Positions 33,476-46,397 of a stretch of 64,000 nt of DNA are shown piece by piece (the first letter of the stretch is position 1; each line of letters starts with the position of its first letter). The position numbers and the translations under genes were made by a program. The DNA is from Stenopsyche tienmushanensis. Taxonomy: Eukaryota > Arthropoda > Insecta > Trichoptera > Stenopsychidae. The notes below the pieces were generated by a model. It saw only the letters and a program-made list of their open reading frames with translations. It ran no database searches and was not told where the DNA came from. The stretch is taken from assembly GCA_008973525.1 (NCBI GenBank), contig WACJ01000077.1, positions 806,001-870,000 on the forward strand, read 5' to 3'.

Positions 33476-34304
33476 GTATGTTCCATAAATATTTTTTGTA
33501 CCTAAATTTGAATTATTTCAAATATATTTTAAGCCCGTCTTCTTTGGGATATCCCAAAGACCTCTTCAATAATCATTACAATGTGCCATACAACAAAATC
33601 GCATACTTTGCATTCAACACAAACACATTAAGAATTTATTTAAATGCATTAAATACCGAGGTGTCAACATTTGCACACACATCAGCACTATTTAAATTGT
33701 TAATCACGATTTTCTTTTAAATCCACAAAATGTCAATTGATTGCCATTTTCAAAACATGCGATAATGATCCCAATTGAAATTCATCAATCAAAAAATATC
33801 AGCTTGCTGATCAATCAATCGTTAATACATATGATTTATTAAGACGTTACTGACAATAAATATAAGCTCAATGATCTATTTCATAAGACTGAATCCGAAA
33901 TGTTATCTCGCGTTATTTTTTGATGTAATAAAATACATTTTTCATCATTTTATCTCATATGCACTTTTCAACAACACCCACTGTTAAAGTAGAATTTACC
34001 TCAATTTCGACGTTTATCATGTCAAATTTTGCTGATGAATCATAATAAATGATGCAATATATCCCAAAAAGGATATTGATACTTTGCGAAATCTCATATA
34101 ACATGATACCTCTGTAGTGCGGCTTAGCGATACTATGATTGATGATCTGTATCATCTTTATAGATGATATGGTTCATAAAACGCGCTTTTATTTTATTTT
34201 CGTTGAAATGGTAAATAAGAACGATATAGAATTTACCGAAATAATTTAGCACCGGATCCAATTGTTTTTATGTTATTGGGGATAAATTTACAAATTGCAA
34301 TTAA
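33476..34304. other. Inferred intron; no recognised gene
   Basis: AT-rich DNA directly after the donor at 33476. The downstream open frames are stop-limited accidents (33415-33720 is the wrong frame through the exon and into the intron). Confidence 0.4.
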
Positions 34305-35575
34305 CACATTCCCGACGGATTACGCATATGTGCGTCTTTCGGGCACTGTCGGTAAACGCGAATACTATTTAAAGACATACGTTTAATTACTATATCATAA
34401 AGTATTTTTTATCAAGCTGGTATGCACAGCAAAGCTTAAAAATGAATGCTATGTTAACATATGTATCAGGTCAGTCCAAAAGTTCGTGCGCATTTTTGGG
34501 ATTTTTTAAATATTGCCATCTTACAGGTAGTTTTTTAATTCCATTGCTGTAATAAGACACTGGTTTTGAGTAAAATAAGCTTGAAAGTCCATTTTGTACA
34601 TCCTGTTTAGAATTTAGCTTTTCCCCTAGTAAAAAATTGTAAGGCACGAAATAAATGAAAATCACATGGGGTAATATCCGGGGAGTAAGTAGGATGTGGT
34701 AAAAGCCCCCAATTGAATTCACTAATTTTTGCAGCGTTGTTTGAACCATATCATAATGAAACAACCCTTTCTTGATGTTCACCAATCGCGGACGTTTTTA
34801 ATCAATTCCAAGTTTAAATTTCACTGTAAATATCTGAATTAATAGTTTGGTTTTAACAGTTAATAATAAATCACACTATAAATATTCCATCAAACACTTA
34901 AAAAAAATATTTTTAGGATGTAAAGACACTTTTGCTGTTGGAATTGGCTGCTTATCTTTATCTATCCACTGTCTTTTTATTGTGACGTTATGATAAATAG
35001 TCCATTTGTCGTAAAAGGGAAGTGCAGATGTTTATTCGTTGCTGGCAATTTGATTCGGATAGCTCATGTGGTATCCATTTTCTGAACATGAATACTTTCC
35101 CAATCTCCTTTAAATGACGAAAAACTGTTCCATGAGATCCTTTTTGCAATCTTATCCACTGTTAATTGTGGTTCTGGTTATCAAAACAACAGCACATCCT
35201 GAACGGGGTTCATTATAAATGCTGTTTACTTCAAATTTGATTTTCTATGGGTGTCTCTGGGGTCTATCATATATGCATATGATATTTACGAAAATTGGTA
35301 ACAAGCCGGCTAATACATTAGTCAAGCGATGACAAATTTCGACAGGTTCGAAATTTGATGTTAAATTGTGTTTTATATACACTATTTAAAAATGCGCACG
35401 AACTTTTGGACTGACCTGATATACACAGTGAGATGCCTTAAATATTACCACCAAATTCTTTTAGAAATTACCTACTAGTTAGAAAGTTAGAGCATTTTTT
35501 CTAATATAATATAATTCCCACATATGCCCCGCATCAAACGAAAGGCAATGCTATGCGTAACCCGACAGGAATGTG
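34305..35575. mobile_element. TTAA-target MITE, family 2, split by a mariner
   Basis: It is flanked by TTAA at 34301-34304 and 35576-35579. Ends read CACATTCCCGACGGATTACG and, from the right, CACATTCCTGTCGGGTTACG. The element is interrupted by the mariner at 34466-35419 plus its TA duplication; without it about 315 bp remain. The insertion order is clear: MITE first, mariner later. Confidence 0.85.
34466..35419 (-). mobile_element. mariner element, 954 bp, degraded transposase
   Basis: Terminal repeats TCAGGTCAGTCCAAAAGTTC are inverted at both ends and flanked by TA at 34464-34465 and 35420-35421. On the minus strand a mid-region (about 35118-34990) reads HLKEIGKVFMFRKWIPHELS then NCQQRINICTSLLRQ, and an open C-terminal frame (34785-34471) reads FHYDMVQTTLQKLVNSIGGF, VPYNFLLGEKLNSKQDVQNG and GIKKLPVRWQYL. 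These are the mariner LGKxxxLxxWVPHEL, HDNARPH, FLxGKxFNSDEDV and GIxKLPxRW blocks. The catalytic HDNA is changed to YDMV and the GDEKW block is lost. It is the longest member of a family with MITEs at 7667 and 42825. Confidence 0.92.
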
Positions 35576-35579
35576 TTAA

Positions 35580-37391
35580 ATGTTTTTTTAGCTATAGCGG
35601 TTCAAAGTTACGATATTCGAAATTGTTTGAACCGAAACTTTTAACGCCAATATGCTTAAATAAATAGTTATCTGGATTAAGATATTTAAATTATTGAATT
35701 TAAAAAAAAAAAACATATAAAAACATGTCCACCAGACCAAGTGTTGACTTGATTTGAGATGGTTTTAATCAATTCCTTTTATGGGATTACCTACTTAATC
35801 GCGGGACTACCTACTGGATAGACCAAGTATTACCAATTTAATATACTATTAAAGCGTCACGTAGCATTAAAAACATTTGTATTTTATTAATACGAACGTA
35901 TTCATTCATTGTTCCATAGTTTTCGCTATCATTCTTGTCAATTTTTTTTTGAATTTATCCACAATTTAGTGGATGTTTTATGAGATTGGAATGATTTGCA
36001 AAAACTATTGGACAGTTATGATAAAGTATAGCTGATAACACTTGGTCAGGCGAAATCATACAACTTTTATGTACATCATTCTCTTATTTTGTATGAAAAT
36101 CAAACCGGTATGTATTAAATACGCGAAAGAGTATTACATTTACGAGCAAAAAAAAAAACGTTATAATCTGATGAAGAAGACATAATTAACTGTTTTCCAT
36201 TAATATTCCAGTATAATCCCACCATAAACGCGCTGCAAATGATGATTAATGGCTTAAGAAATTAAGCAAATTCAATAAACTTAAGTCGTTAAAATTGATC
36301 ATCATATGTAGAATCGAAAAAATCACGCTTTGCTGATTAGAATATTTTATAAAAGATGTATCCGATATCGGGAGAATTTCAAATTACATCACGTATAGCG
36401 TCAATAGCACGTATCATATCGACGATCCACGAGTGTGTCTAACTAAAGCCTTAATTCGACATGTAACAACTTCGATACAATGTTAAAAAAATTGAAAATG
36501 CTCTTCAAATGTCCATTAAATATTATTTAATATCCATCAGAAAAATTCTTAATATAATTTAGATTATTTTTGATTGTGTAGTACTATGGAAAACCGGGCG
36601 CTAATGGGTTAAACGAAAAAATCCATTCAAAGGATCGAACCCAATCGAGCTCATTTGTTCAATTTGCATTGCAGATTCATTCAAATACATTCTATTCAAA
36701 CAAAAATCGGATTCTTATCATTTCATGCAAAAAAATATATTCACACACAGATGCTTGATTAATGACCCCAACACATTATATAAATGATTTCTTATTAATT
36801 GTCCTCGCAAGGAAACATATGTTCCTATGTCTTTTCATAGAGCAAATATTGGCATGATTATTTGAATAGCGCACGAATAGAATGGGAGTGATGATATAAA
36901 ATATTCAAATCCGATGATAGCATTCGTATTGTGAATAACAATGAACGGTACCGGTACAATTGTATTATATGAATTGTATTTGGTTACATAAATAATGTTG
37001 CTGTTACATAAAAAGCAGATATGCTAAATGCCAACACGCTTTATTCTATTTAAATGAGGATCCGCTTTAAGTCGTCCCATTCTACGACAGATGCTATCAT
37101 ATGGGGGATTAAAGCTATGCTCTTAAACAATGACGAGATTTTTTTCGAGCGCCGTTCACATGCTGGGAGATATTTTTTTAAAATTATTATACAAATTGAT
37201 CGAAATCATTTTCAAGTGCATTTATTTATTATGATTGAAATCAAAATTGTCAGTTGTCGATTACTACACATTTTTTTCAATAGGATAGGACTATTCACAT
37301 AGGAATTTTAGCTACAAATCGATAAGTGAATAGCAAAATTATCGGTTTTTTTATATAATTTCTTTCAACAATCTGGATCTACACCACTATA
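35580..37391. other. No recognised gene; AT-rich
   Basis: Long AT-rich single-copy DNA. Only short stop-bounded frames such as 37054-37302, with no motif. Confidence 0.35.
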
Positions 37392-38433
37392 CAGACTTTT
37401 TTGGGCGATTTCGAAGTTATGCGGTTTTTTTAAAGAAATTTTTTAATTTTTTTAAATCTTATAATGAGTACGTATCGAGATATTTTGGATAAAATACGAA
37501 ATAAATCATCAATATTAATCGAAATTTGGAAAAAAAAATTTGAGACTGTTAATTATATTGCATCTGCTATCGCTGAATACACGACCATGTCCTTTATTCT
37601 GGTTAACATTTTTGAAAAAATTGTTTTCGTTTTTTTTTGCATTTTTCCAATGTTTTGACTTTTAAAAATACATTCTCCAAAGGAATTTCGAAAATTCCAA
37701 CTGCTTAGGGAGTTATAGCTTTTTTAGTGATGCGGTAACTTGGCCGGTCCTGCCGTAATGAAATATTTTAACGCGTTTTTCTCGAAACTAGTTTTTTCAA
37801 CATGGTTGACATAATATCTCGAGTTTTAATTCATTAATTTACTTCAAACTGGGTACGAATCATTTCTATATAACCATCTATTATTCCTACCAGATTTATG
37901 TTAAAATGTATTTTTTATCTATTTAAAATGTAATTAAAACAGTGACAAAATAAGGCCAAGAAATGACTTGACTGGATTTTTTTCTTTGAGTTAGAGACTA
38001 TAGAGACATGTTTACTAATTCTGGATGTTGAAAAGAGAAAATCTACAAAAAACAGTGATGAAATTGACACTGGGTATATTATTTATTTTAAAGAAGAGAG
38101 CGATTTTGAGTTATATCGAAATGATCATACAGCGATGATAGATTATAATTAAAATAATTAGTATTTTTCTACTGGATTTCTGGCATTCGAGATGCCAGAT
38201 GTCAGACATCCTTAAAATTTTACCAATGATGCAAGACGTCCTTTAAATGTCACCAAAATGTTATTTTTTTAATTGCCTTATTAACTTTTTTTATGCGATT
38301 TTGGATATATTTTATATAGCTGTTTCAAAGTTGTGCGGTTTTGAAAATTCACTTTTTCTATGTAAGTCATAGCTTTTTTTGTGCGATTTTCCGCGGAACG
38401 CATCTACCGCACAAAAAATATTTATGTTTAATT
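37392..38433 (+). mobile_element. Tigger/pogo-like non-autonomous repeat, copy C (longest)
   Basis: It starts CAGACTTTTTTGGGCGATTT after TATA and ends CATCTACCGCACAAAAAA. It has all the family landmarks and an internal segment absent from copy B: CTGGCATTCGAGATGCCAG (hairpin) followed by ATGTCAGACATCCTTAAAAT near 38180-38215. The segment is shared with copy D. At about 1040 bp it may be closest to the ancestral form. The frame at 37464-37658 is not a known domain. Confidence 0.65.
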
Positions 38434-38872
38434 GATTGCCAAATCGAAGTTCCAAACATTTTTTGTACATTTATGTATTATAGTGTATTTGATATGTTAC
38501 TTGGCATGCGTAAATATTTTTATGCGATATTTGAAAAAATCACGTAAAAAGCTAGTATGATTCTATTATAATGTTAATGATTGATGATTGAATAGCACAT
38601 TAGTTATATTAATTGAAATAATGCCCATACATAAAGTTTCAATTCTTATTGATAAATAATGAAATATATTCACATCGATATTATCTTAAAGTTATGCATT
38701 AAAAAAAATCATCAAAATACATCTTGCTATTTTTCAAGTAATATTCGGAAACCACCAAATAAAAGTTTTAATAATACGAGTATGATTTTCTTAATGCATA
38801 ATGTGCTGAATAGATCTTCTGAATAAGTTTATCATTGTCCTGTAGGATTATGAATTTCGCCTACTATGTTAA

Positions 38873-39043
38873 CACATTCTCGCCGGGTTATTGCATTGTA
38901 TTTCGCCTGACGCGGGGCATATTTGTGATTATCGTGTTAGATTCTCTCTTTTTGGTAATGAATCACATGGCTAAAGTCGCACAATGTCTTCTGCGTTTAC
39001 CGATAGTATACGAAAGTTGCGCACGTAACCCGATGAGCATGTG
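38873..39043. mobile_element. TTAA-target MITE, family 2 (171 bp)
   Basis: Left flank TTAA (38869-38872), right flank TTAC (39044-39047), a mutated duplication. Ends read CACATTCTCGCCGGGTTATT and, from the right, CACATGCTCATCGGGTTACG. The internal CGCCTGACGCGG and the CGATAGTATACGAAA segments match the copy at 20684. Confidence 0.75.
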
Positions 39044-40759
39044 TTACGAATACAAACTGATTTTTTAAACTTCTCGTTCAATTTTGATAACGAAATCATA
39101 CGGTCATAAATGAACGAAATCAATTGATCAGGATCTTCTTTGGTGTTTATACTGTTTAAATTGATGCAATACATTAATTTCTTCTACACTTGCAAGATAT
39201 TTAAAAAGACGAAACGAAGTCGTTGAACAGTATTTTTTTCTAAACTTTAATGCTGGACCCAATACTATTTTTTCGTTTATATGGTTCATGATCTTCTTTG
39301 CATGGTTGATTGATCCAGTTTAACCTGTGAAAGCTTTCAAGTTCTTATGTCGAATAAGTAGTATACTTATCTAATAATACTTTCAAAATATTAACTATTC
39401 TATTATTTTATAGTTTATCTTGCAAAGCTTGTTTTATTTTAATAATATATAGATAATCTAGTGGATCTGTCTATATTAAAAATTTAATAGAAAATTGAAG
39501 AAAGATGGAACTGTTATTCTTGTGTTGATTGATTTTATTTTACTTGGATTTCTTATTGAGTATGATGACTTAATTGCTAGAATGAATTCGAATTCGATAT
39601 CTTAAAAAAATCATACGCTCCCAATTGGATACTTCAAAAATAATGTGAAATGATAATCGAAACGTAGCAAAATGAAAGTCTACGCTTAAATGGCAGTCGA
39701 ATAAATTCAAAGCATATAATTCAAAGCATTTGGTAATCGTATAATTTACACGTTTCCTTTTAAAAACATTCAAATTGAATGCTGCTCTTAAATCACAGTG
39801 ATCCTGAGATCGATAATTTGCAATTGGTCATCGTTATACACCCTCATTTTAAACGATCTCACACTTTCATTCGATCATGACTCACGCTCAAAATAAACAA
39901 TATGTATTTTTATCGGACACGAATAAATTACAGCATCGATCATGTCGACATGATGTTAAAAATTAAAAGTAATTCGTACAAACACACCTAATATAGAATA
40001 TTTTATCGAACCTGCTGAGTGGTACGACAACGCCTTCTCTTACCTTTCTTTGGGGCCTTGGTCTCTTGCACTGACCGACATATCGGCGTAATGGCGCTCA
40101 TAAAATATAAATGGTGTAATTTTTTAAATTCAAAAATAATAGATTACCATAATGGGAAAGACTCAATAATGATACGCCGAGCGTTTTGTGTGTGTGTTAT
40201 TAAAATAAATTGATAAAATACTATCGCTCCTCTTCGACTCTAATAATAACACCGTGTAATACGGACATTACCCGCCGATTTAATACCAGTTTTGGAGATG
40301 ATGTAATATTGGCGAGTCTTAAGCTCGTTTTGACTTATTGGGTCCTAATATGCGATCGATTATTTTATTAATATTTATGGCGGCAAAAAACCGGGGAAAT
40401 AAATCATTAGGTGCCTTGAGTAATTGCGTGAAATATTTTCAAAATCAATATGGTTTTACTCCTTTGCTGAATGAGATGTATCAAAATGTACAGTTGTCGA
40501 ATATGGATGATAATTATCACGTGTCAGAAATTAAGAAATACAAAAAAATGATTTATTTTGTCAAACTAGATAAATATTTGGAATACAATAGGGGAAAAGT
40601 GGGTTAGTCTCTGGGTTTTTGGAGTGAAATTAATCTGGACGTCACACAAAGTGAAACTCCAGGCGGTAGTTGGTTGGAAAGTTAGGGAGAATCGTTTTTA
40701 GTTTCTCGTTTTTTATTTTATACGTTTCGTTGCGATTTACGACATGGTTCAAACTCAAC
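39044..40759. other. No recognised gene
   Basis: AT-rich single-copy DNA; the open frame at 40338-40607 has no recognised motif or splice context. 40610-40760 is more even in composition. Confidence 0.35.
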
Positions 40760-41194
40760 CGTGTTAAAAAGGGGTTCCGGGAAAAACGCGTTAAAAGATT
40801 TCATTATGGTAGGACCTGCCAAGTTGCCGCGTCACCAAAATACCTATAACTCCGTAAGTAATTGGAATTTTGGAAATTCCTTCGAAGATTGTACGTTTAA
40901 AAAGTCTAAACTTTGAAAATGTGTAAAAAACACAAAATCAATTTTTTCAAAAATCTAAACCAGAATAAAGGGCTCGGTCGTAATTCAGCGATAACAGATG
41001 TAATATGATTTACACAATCCCAAATTATATATTTTTTCCAAATTTCGGTTAGTGTTGATGATTTATTTCCTATTTTATCCAAAATATCTCGATACGTACT
41101 CTTTATGATATTTAAAAAAAGAAAAAAATGCCTTAAAAAAACCGCATAATTTTGAAATCGCACAAAAAAAAGTCGCACAAACGAGAGCTTACTG
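40760..41194 (-). mobile_element. Tigger/pogo-like repeat, copy E, with the best preserved terminus
   Basis: It is truncated on the left and complete on the right: read outward from 41194 the end is CAGTAAGCTCTCGTTTGTGC, next to TA at 41195-41196. It includes AACGCGTTTTTCCCGGAACC in inverse and the core GTATCGAGATATTTTGGATA. This end fixes the family as Tigger/pogo-like. Confidence 0.7.
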
Positions 41195-41196
41195 TA

Positions 41197-42388
41197 TAGT
41201 TTCATCATCATAGTTCATTTGACAATCCTCAGCCTAAATTGCGTCTGTCTGGATCTAATAATTAGTATTATATGGCCTTAGATCAAAAGCTGAGAGAATT
41301 GTAGATGTTTCGAAAATTTAGCATTTAATTTGAGTTGCTGATGAGATAATTGGGTGCTAATATGCAAAATTGTATGCATCTAAACATTTAAATTGCAGGT
41401 CAAATGCTGATAAAATACAACTCATCTCACGATTTGCATTCCAATTGATTTTAAATATTATGCAATCGATGGGTACAAAAATTGTAATGGAATTTCATTA
41501 GATCGACTCAGATCTGCGAGCAGATTTTGCATCTGACAAAGTCAAAAGAACATTTTTGATCAAAGGTGATTGATAGATTTGCTTGTGGGAACTTCATATA
41601 TTCGTGCAGTAGAGAATGTCCATCACATTATGGTGGAATTAATTTACAAAAGCGACCAAACAAATTATTTATACACGATTTGCGTCGGAAACTTAATCGG
41701 AGGAGCAAAAAATCGATCCAATGCCAGGAACGTTGAACTATAAAATGTTATGCAAGTCCATTGAATATTGTTTCTTGCAACATTTTTTACGTCGTCAGCT
41801 TTCGACGGCGCGCACGAACGACTCTACCTGCAAAGTGTTGACCGTTGCATCGCCAAGAAGCGAGCTGAATAAACAAATTCTCCAATTTCTAGAGTACATC
41901 ATCAGCCATCATACTGACGACAAATTAAGCACTTAGTTATTCCACAGCTCACTTTATGACGTTATATTGCGCTATCCGCGGAGAATATCAGCCAGTTTTT
42001 TGCCCGTGGTCTATGTATGGAGCAGAGCAGCAGTCGGAGGGAGTCCGCGAGATGTCTGCAGAAGAATGTGGGATCGAATCCGGTATCTGATTTGCCGCGT
42101 ATGAAGTTATACTGCCTCATACATGCCGATATTTATTTTCATCACGAAACTATATTTTTATTGCTCGAATTATCTCACGAAGATGGAACTATAATTGCAC
42201 GCTTCCATATTGGACAAATTCCGTGCGTAAGCATATTTATTAGGCCAAATAAAAATTTAGTGGCAATCATAATCTTAAGAGAACATGGCGTAAAATGATT
42301 TAATGATATGCGTGACCAGAAAAATACTATAAAAACTATAATTTTATTGCTACATGAACTGACGACTAAAAATTGCATACTACTTACC
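41197..42388. other. No recognised gene; possible Pol III-like boxes at 42026-42082
   Basis: AT-rich to about 41700, then more even. Around 42026 a GAGCAGCAGTCGG (A-box-like) is followed about 40 bases later by GGATCGAATCC (B-box-like). No tRNA cloverleaf can be drawn. Open frames at 41721 and 42017 are not family-like. Confidence 0.3.
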
Positions 42389-42498
42389 AAGGCGTTGAAC
42401 CAGAACTGAACCGAAAACCGTTAAAACAGCTATTTTTACCGGAACGAAAACTGGAACTGGACCGATTTTAAAATATCGATTTTATTGGTTCGGTACAC
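42389..42498. repeat. GAACCG family fragment
   Basis: It contains TTGAACCAGAACTGAACCG, AAAACCGTTAAAAC and TTTATTGGTTCGGTACAC; the inverse of the same order is at 51592-51700, and a distant relation to 20369 is visible. Probably part of a hAT-like element. No ends. Confidence 0.4.
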
Positions 42499-42824
42499 AT
42501 CTTACATGACTTACATGAGTTTGTTATGATTTTTGTGTTGATATATTGTAAAGTATATCTTTACTATTTTTATGCAAAATTCATTTAAATGTATTCATCT
42601 AATAATACTATAATCTTTACTCCATGATCATTAATTGTACTGTTAAATCAGATTATATTGTAATCAACCCAAATTCTAGTTTGCAATCTTACGTCATTAT
42701 TAAAAGTATTTTGTTAAGGTTATCTCTTCCAATTTATTTCCATGTACCTCAACTGAGACTCCAATATTTAATTTCTAAAAAGATTTGTTTCCTAGTGTTA
42801 CATTAATCAATTATTTAAAATATA

Positions 42825-42957
42825 TCAGGCAGTTCAAAAGTTCGTGTGTATTTTTGGGCTATTTTTAAATAGTGTAACTTTCGTTTGCATTGTATTTTAT
42901 TATATAAACACTATTTAAATTTTCCAAAAATGCGCACGAACTTTTAGACTGACCTGA
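42825..42957. mobile_element. Mini-MITE (133 bp) of the mariner family seen at 34466
   Basis: Flanked by TA at 42823-42824 and 42958-42959. The left end reads TCAGGCAGTTCAAAAGTTCG and the right end is the complement of TCAGGTCAGTCTAAAAGTTC. It carries ATTTTTAAATAGTGTAA and its inverse ACACTATTTAAA near the middle, as in the long copy. No coding capacity. Confidence 0.85.
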
Positions 42958-43035
42958 TATTTAATTGTAAATTCAAGAACTCCTACGTAGAGGCAGTCAT
43001 GAAAATTAATACGTTAATTAAAGAATCACAATATA

Positions 43036-43766
43036 CTCAATTTTTTTTGTGCGATTTCAAAGTTATGCAGTTTTTTTTAAAGCATTTTTTTCCCTAAAAA
43101 GTATCGAGATATTTTGGATAAAATAGGAAATAAATCATCAACACTAACCGAAATTTGGAAAAAAAAATGATTTAGGACTGTTTAAATCATATTACATCTG
43201 TTATCGCTGAATACTAACTACTTTTTTCAACACGGTTGACATAACATCTAAAGTTTAAATCAATTGATTTACTTAAAATTTAATATAAATCGTTTTTATA
43301 TTATTTTATATTGTTCCTACCAAATTTACGTCAAACTATTTTAAAAAAATATTTAAAACTGTGAGAAAATAAGGCCAAAAAATGACTTGACTGAATTTTT
43401 TTTAAACTTTTGAAATTATCATACAGAGATGATAGTTTGAAATTAAAATAATTAGTATTTCTTTAGTGGATATCTGGCATTTGAGATGCCAGATGTCAGA
43501 CATCCTTAAAATTTTATCAATGATGCAAGATGTCCTTTAAATGTTACCAAAAATGTTATTTTTTTTATTGATTTATTGTTTATCCCTTTTAATTTTTTTA
43601 AAACTTTTTTTATGCGATTTTGGATATATTTTATATAGCTGTTTCAAAGTTATGCGATTTTTAAAATCCATGGAACGCATCTTCACTTTTTCTGTGTAAG
43701 TCATAGCTTTTTTTTGTGCGATTTTCAGCGGATCGCATCTACCGCACAAAGAAAGGTTTAAGTATA
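43036..43766 (+). mobile_element. Tigger/pogo-like repeat, copy D
   Basis: It runs from ATTTTTTTTGTGCGATTTC to CGCACAAAGAAAGGTTTAAG. It shares the hairpin segment CTGGCATTTGAGATGCCAG with copy C, but lacks the AACGCGTTTTTCTCGAAACT segment and about 150 bp around it. No reading frame of interest. Confidence 0.65.
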
Positions 43767-46397
43767 TAATTAAACAGAGTAAATTCGACAATATTATTCA
43801 TGTATAGTACCAAATTAATACAAATTAAAATTAAATTAAATTTACTATACCAGATTTTTAAAAAATAGTATGAGTAGATAACCTCTCGCGCGGTAGAAGT
43901 GAAACTTTTTAGCTAGCTCCTAGGAAAAGTTGATTTTATACATTCCTTTTTTACCATTCGCTAACGATTTTTTTGCCCTTTGCTTGACTCTCTACTTCTT
44001 TTCAAGGTACTTGTTGGTACTTTTCTTTGCGGTTTATTAACTTTCTTCGGTTCACTAAAGACTCGCACTCCGTCTGTGCTTGTCTTTTTCTCCAATTTAC
44101 TTTGCACATAATGGAAATTGTGAGCTAAAAGATTAAGCTATTTTTGTGTACTATGTAAAAAAAAGTTATTTTTATTCTGAAGGGGATGTTTAATTATTAT
44201 TTTCAAGCTATTGAATTGAATGATTGAAGCATAAATAATGTGAAAATAAGTGTTAAAATGATCTTTGAATTGTATTTCCAAAATTATCTTCTAGTAAACT
44301 TAAAAAAATGAAAAATTGGCCATTGCTACTGTTCTGATGTTTATCTAAAATGCAAAATTTTCATTTTCATTTTTTGATATTGACTTTTTGCTCTCTATGC
44401 AATTTTGATCAATTTTTTGGATTAAACATATAGAAGTATGACTTGTTTGCCATGTCTCAAAATTCATACAATCTAGGTCGCCATTTGTCTAAATAAGATA
44501 TGTTTTGGTATAAATAATTTGTTGCCATGAAAGATAAAAAATATTATTTATCAATTATTGGCACTAGATAATTTTGATTTAAAAACAACTATAAGAAATA
44601 TGGCGATGATATGTCATTTGTTGATCCGTGGAAACGCTTAAAATAAGAAGGAAAAAATGAAAAGGCTTTGCATGATGTACATATTTTTATTAATTTAGGA
44701 ATGATGGTCTACATTAAGCACTTTGCAAAATTTTTGTTATGATGTCAATTATTTTGAAATTAAATGATCACTATGCAGTTATTAGATGATCATTCGATGA
44801 AGCCGTTTTTAATTAATTCCGGCAAATTGAAGAATGATTTGCGGAACGTGAGTTGAATGAAATGGACTTAGTTGACACATTCGACATAATACCATATGAC
44901 GAAATCGAGTCCGATATTAACGGACCAGTCTGCTGCAATTACTGCAATCATTGAGATTGAGCAGAAATGGCAATAAAAAAAATGTAATCTCATTGCATCA
45001 ATGATGGGATCCTAATATGGAACATGTATTCAAATTTAAATGCATTTCTAACATGTTGTGTGTTCTCGATGATTTGATGTTAGCATTCTAAGCCTTGATT
45101 ATTCATGCATTGGATTAGTAATTCAATTAACTCATAACTGATTAATTCTAATTCCATCGTATTAGAAATCCCCAGATAAAATTATCCAATGTTCTGGACA
45201 CTTAAAATAAAATTATGCTTAAATCCCAGCGACGAGGAAATAATTTAATGTAAATAAATTCTTGAATAAACAGGATGTCCTAATCATTTTAGTCATCGTG
45301 CTATCAATTTGGGGATGTACTCGTATATAAAAGATTTTACATTTGTATTGCAATCACGATTTTAATTGGAATTGCGCGTTTTTTTAGCGCCATCGGTTAT
45401 GATTCTGGGAATTTTTTTCCGAGAAAATCATGACTATGGCCATCTTTGGTCAATGACCAATAGAATCTCGGAAGAAGTACCAATAAAATATTTTTTATAG
45501 AACGATCCACCATCCGAGCGCCTTTGATATCTCAAAATCTCCAGCAACGCGTAATAGACATAAACATCATGTTGCGATGTAAAGACTTAACATGAAAGAA
45601 ACATTCATATGCTAACGAATTCATACGCGGATAGAATCATAGAAAAAGTCCACATGGAGAAAACATTCTGAATGATTTTATCGATCGTAGTAATTTCGGT
45701 TTTGATTTGCATGTTTCGTTCGAGTCCATCGGCACGAACGATTTATTTCATCTTATCTCGAGACGATCTAACATCGGCTCTGGAACTGCAACATGCAGAT
45801 TATTAAGCCTCCGATCTATCAGTAAATATATATAGAGTAGCATAATCATGGAATCTCTCGGTGGGAAGATAGTTGATGATTAAAGAACTAATATGTATAA
45901 TATGCGTATAAATCAGCGGACTTACATACGTCGGTGCGATTTCCATTACCGCTGCGTTTAGCCAGGAATGGTGGAAGGAAGTGCCAGTTTATTACTAGCC
46001 AGCGATCGTGGTGTAGAAAAATAATTGAAAACATGATTTTCATCCATAAAAACAATGGATGATTTAACAGGATGTTATTGTAGCGTATTCGTAATGGAAT
46101 TCGGTATCTATGGCGCTCAGATGAGATTTAGATTAATGTATCCGTTTCCCATAAAAGTGCTGTAATGTCTTTCGTATTGAATATGCGGATTCCCGAGGGG
46201 TAAAATTACCGAGAAAAGCTATTTATTTCTTATCAGGCCGATAAATTTAACTATAATAATAAATTTATCAACAGCTTTTATAATGATTGTCGGAACTATT
46301 TTTTAACCACTCGAATGCGGAGGAGCAAATGTGGCATTTAAAATGTTCATGCAAAAAAAACGAGGCAATGAACTAATGCGCAAAGTATTATTAATTA
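43767..46397. other. No recognised gene; long AT-rich single-copy stretch
   Basis: 2.6 kb without repeats of the families in this window and without a recognisable reading frame. 45380-46130 has more CpG and even composition and could be regulatory DNA, but I see no specific motif. Confidence 0.35.

Noticed and set aside
40338..40607. 89-codon plus frame MGPNMRSIILLIFMAAKNRG
   Set aside because: AT-driven composition, no motif, no splice context.
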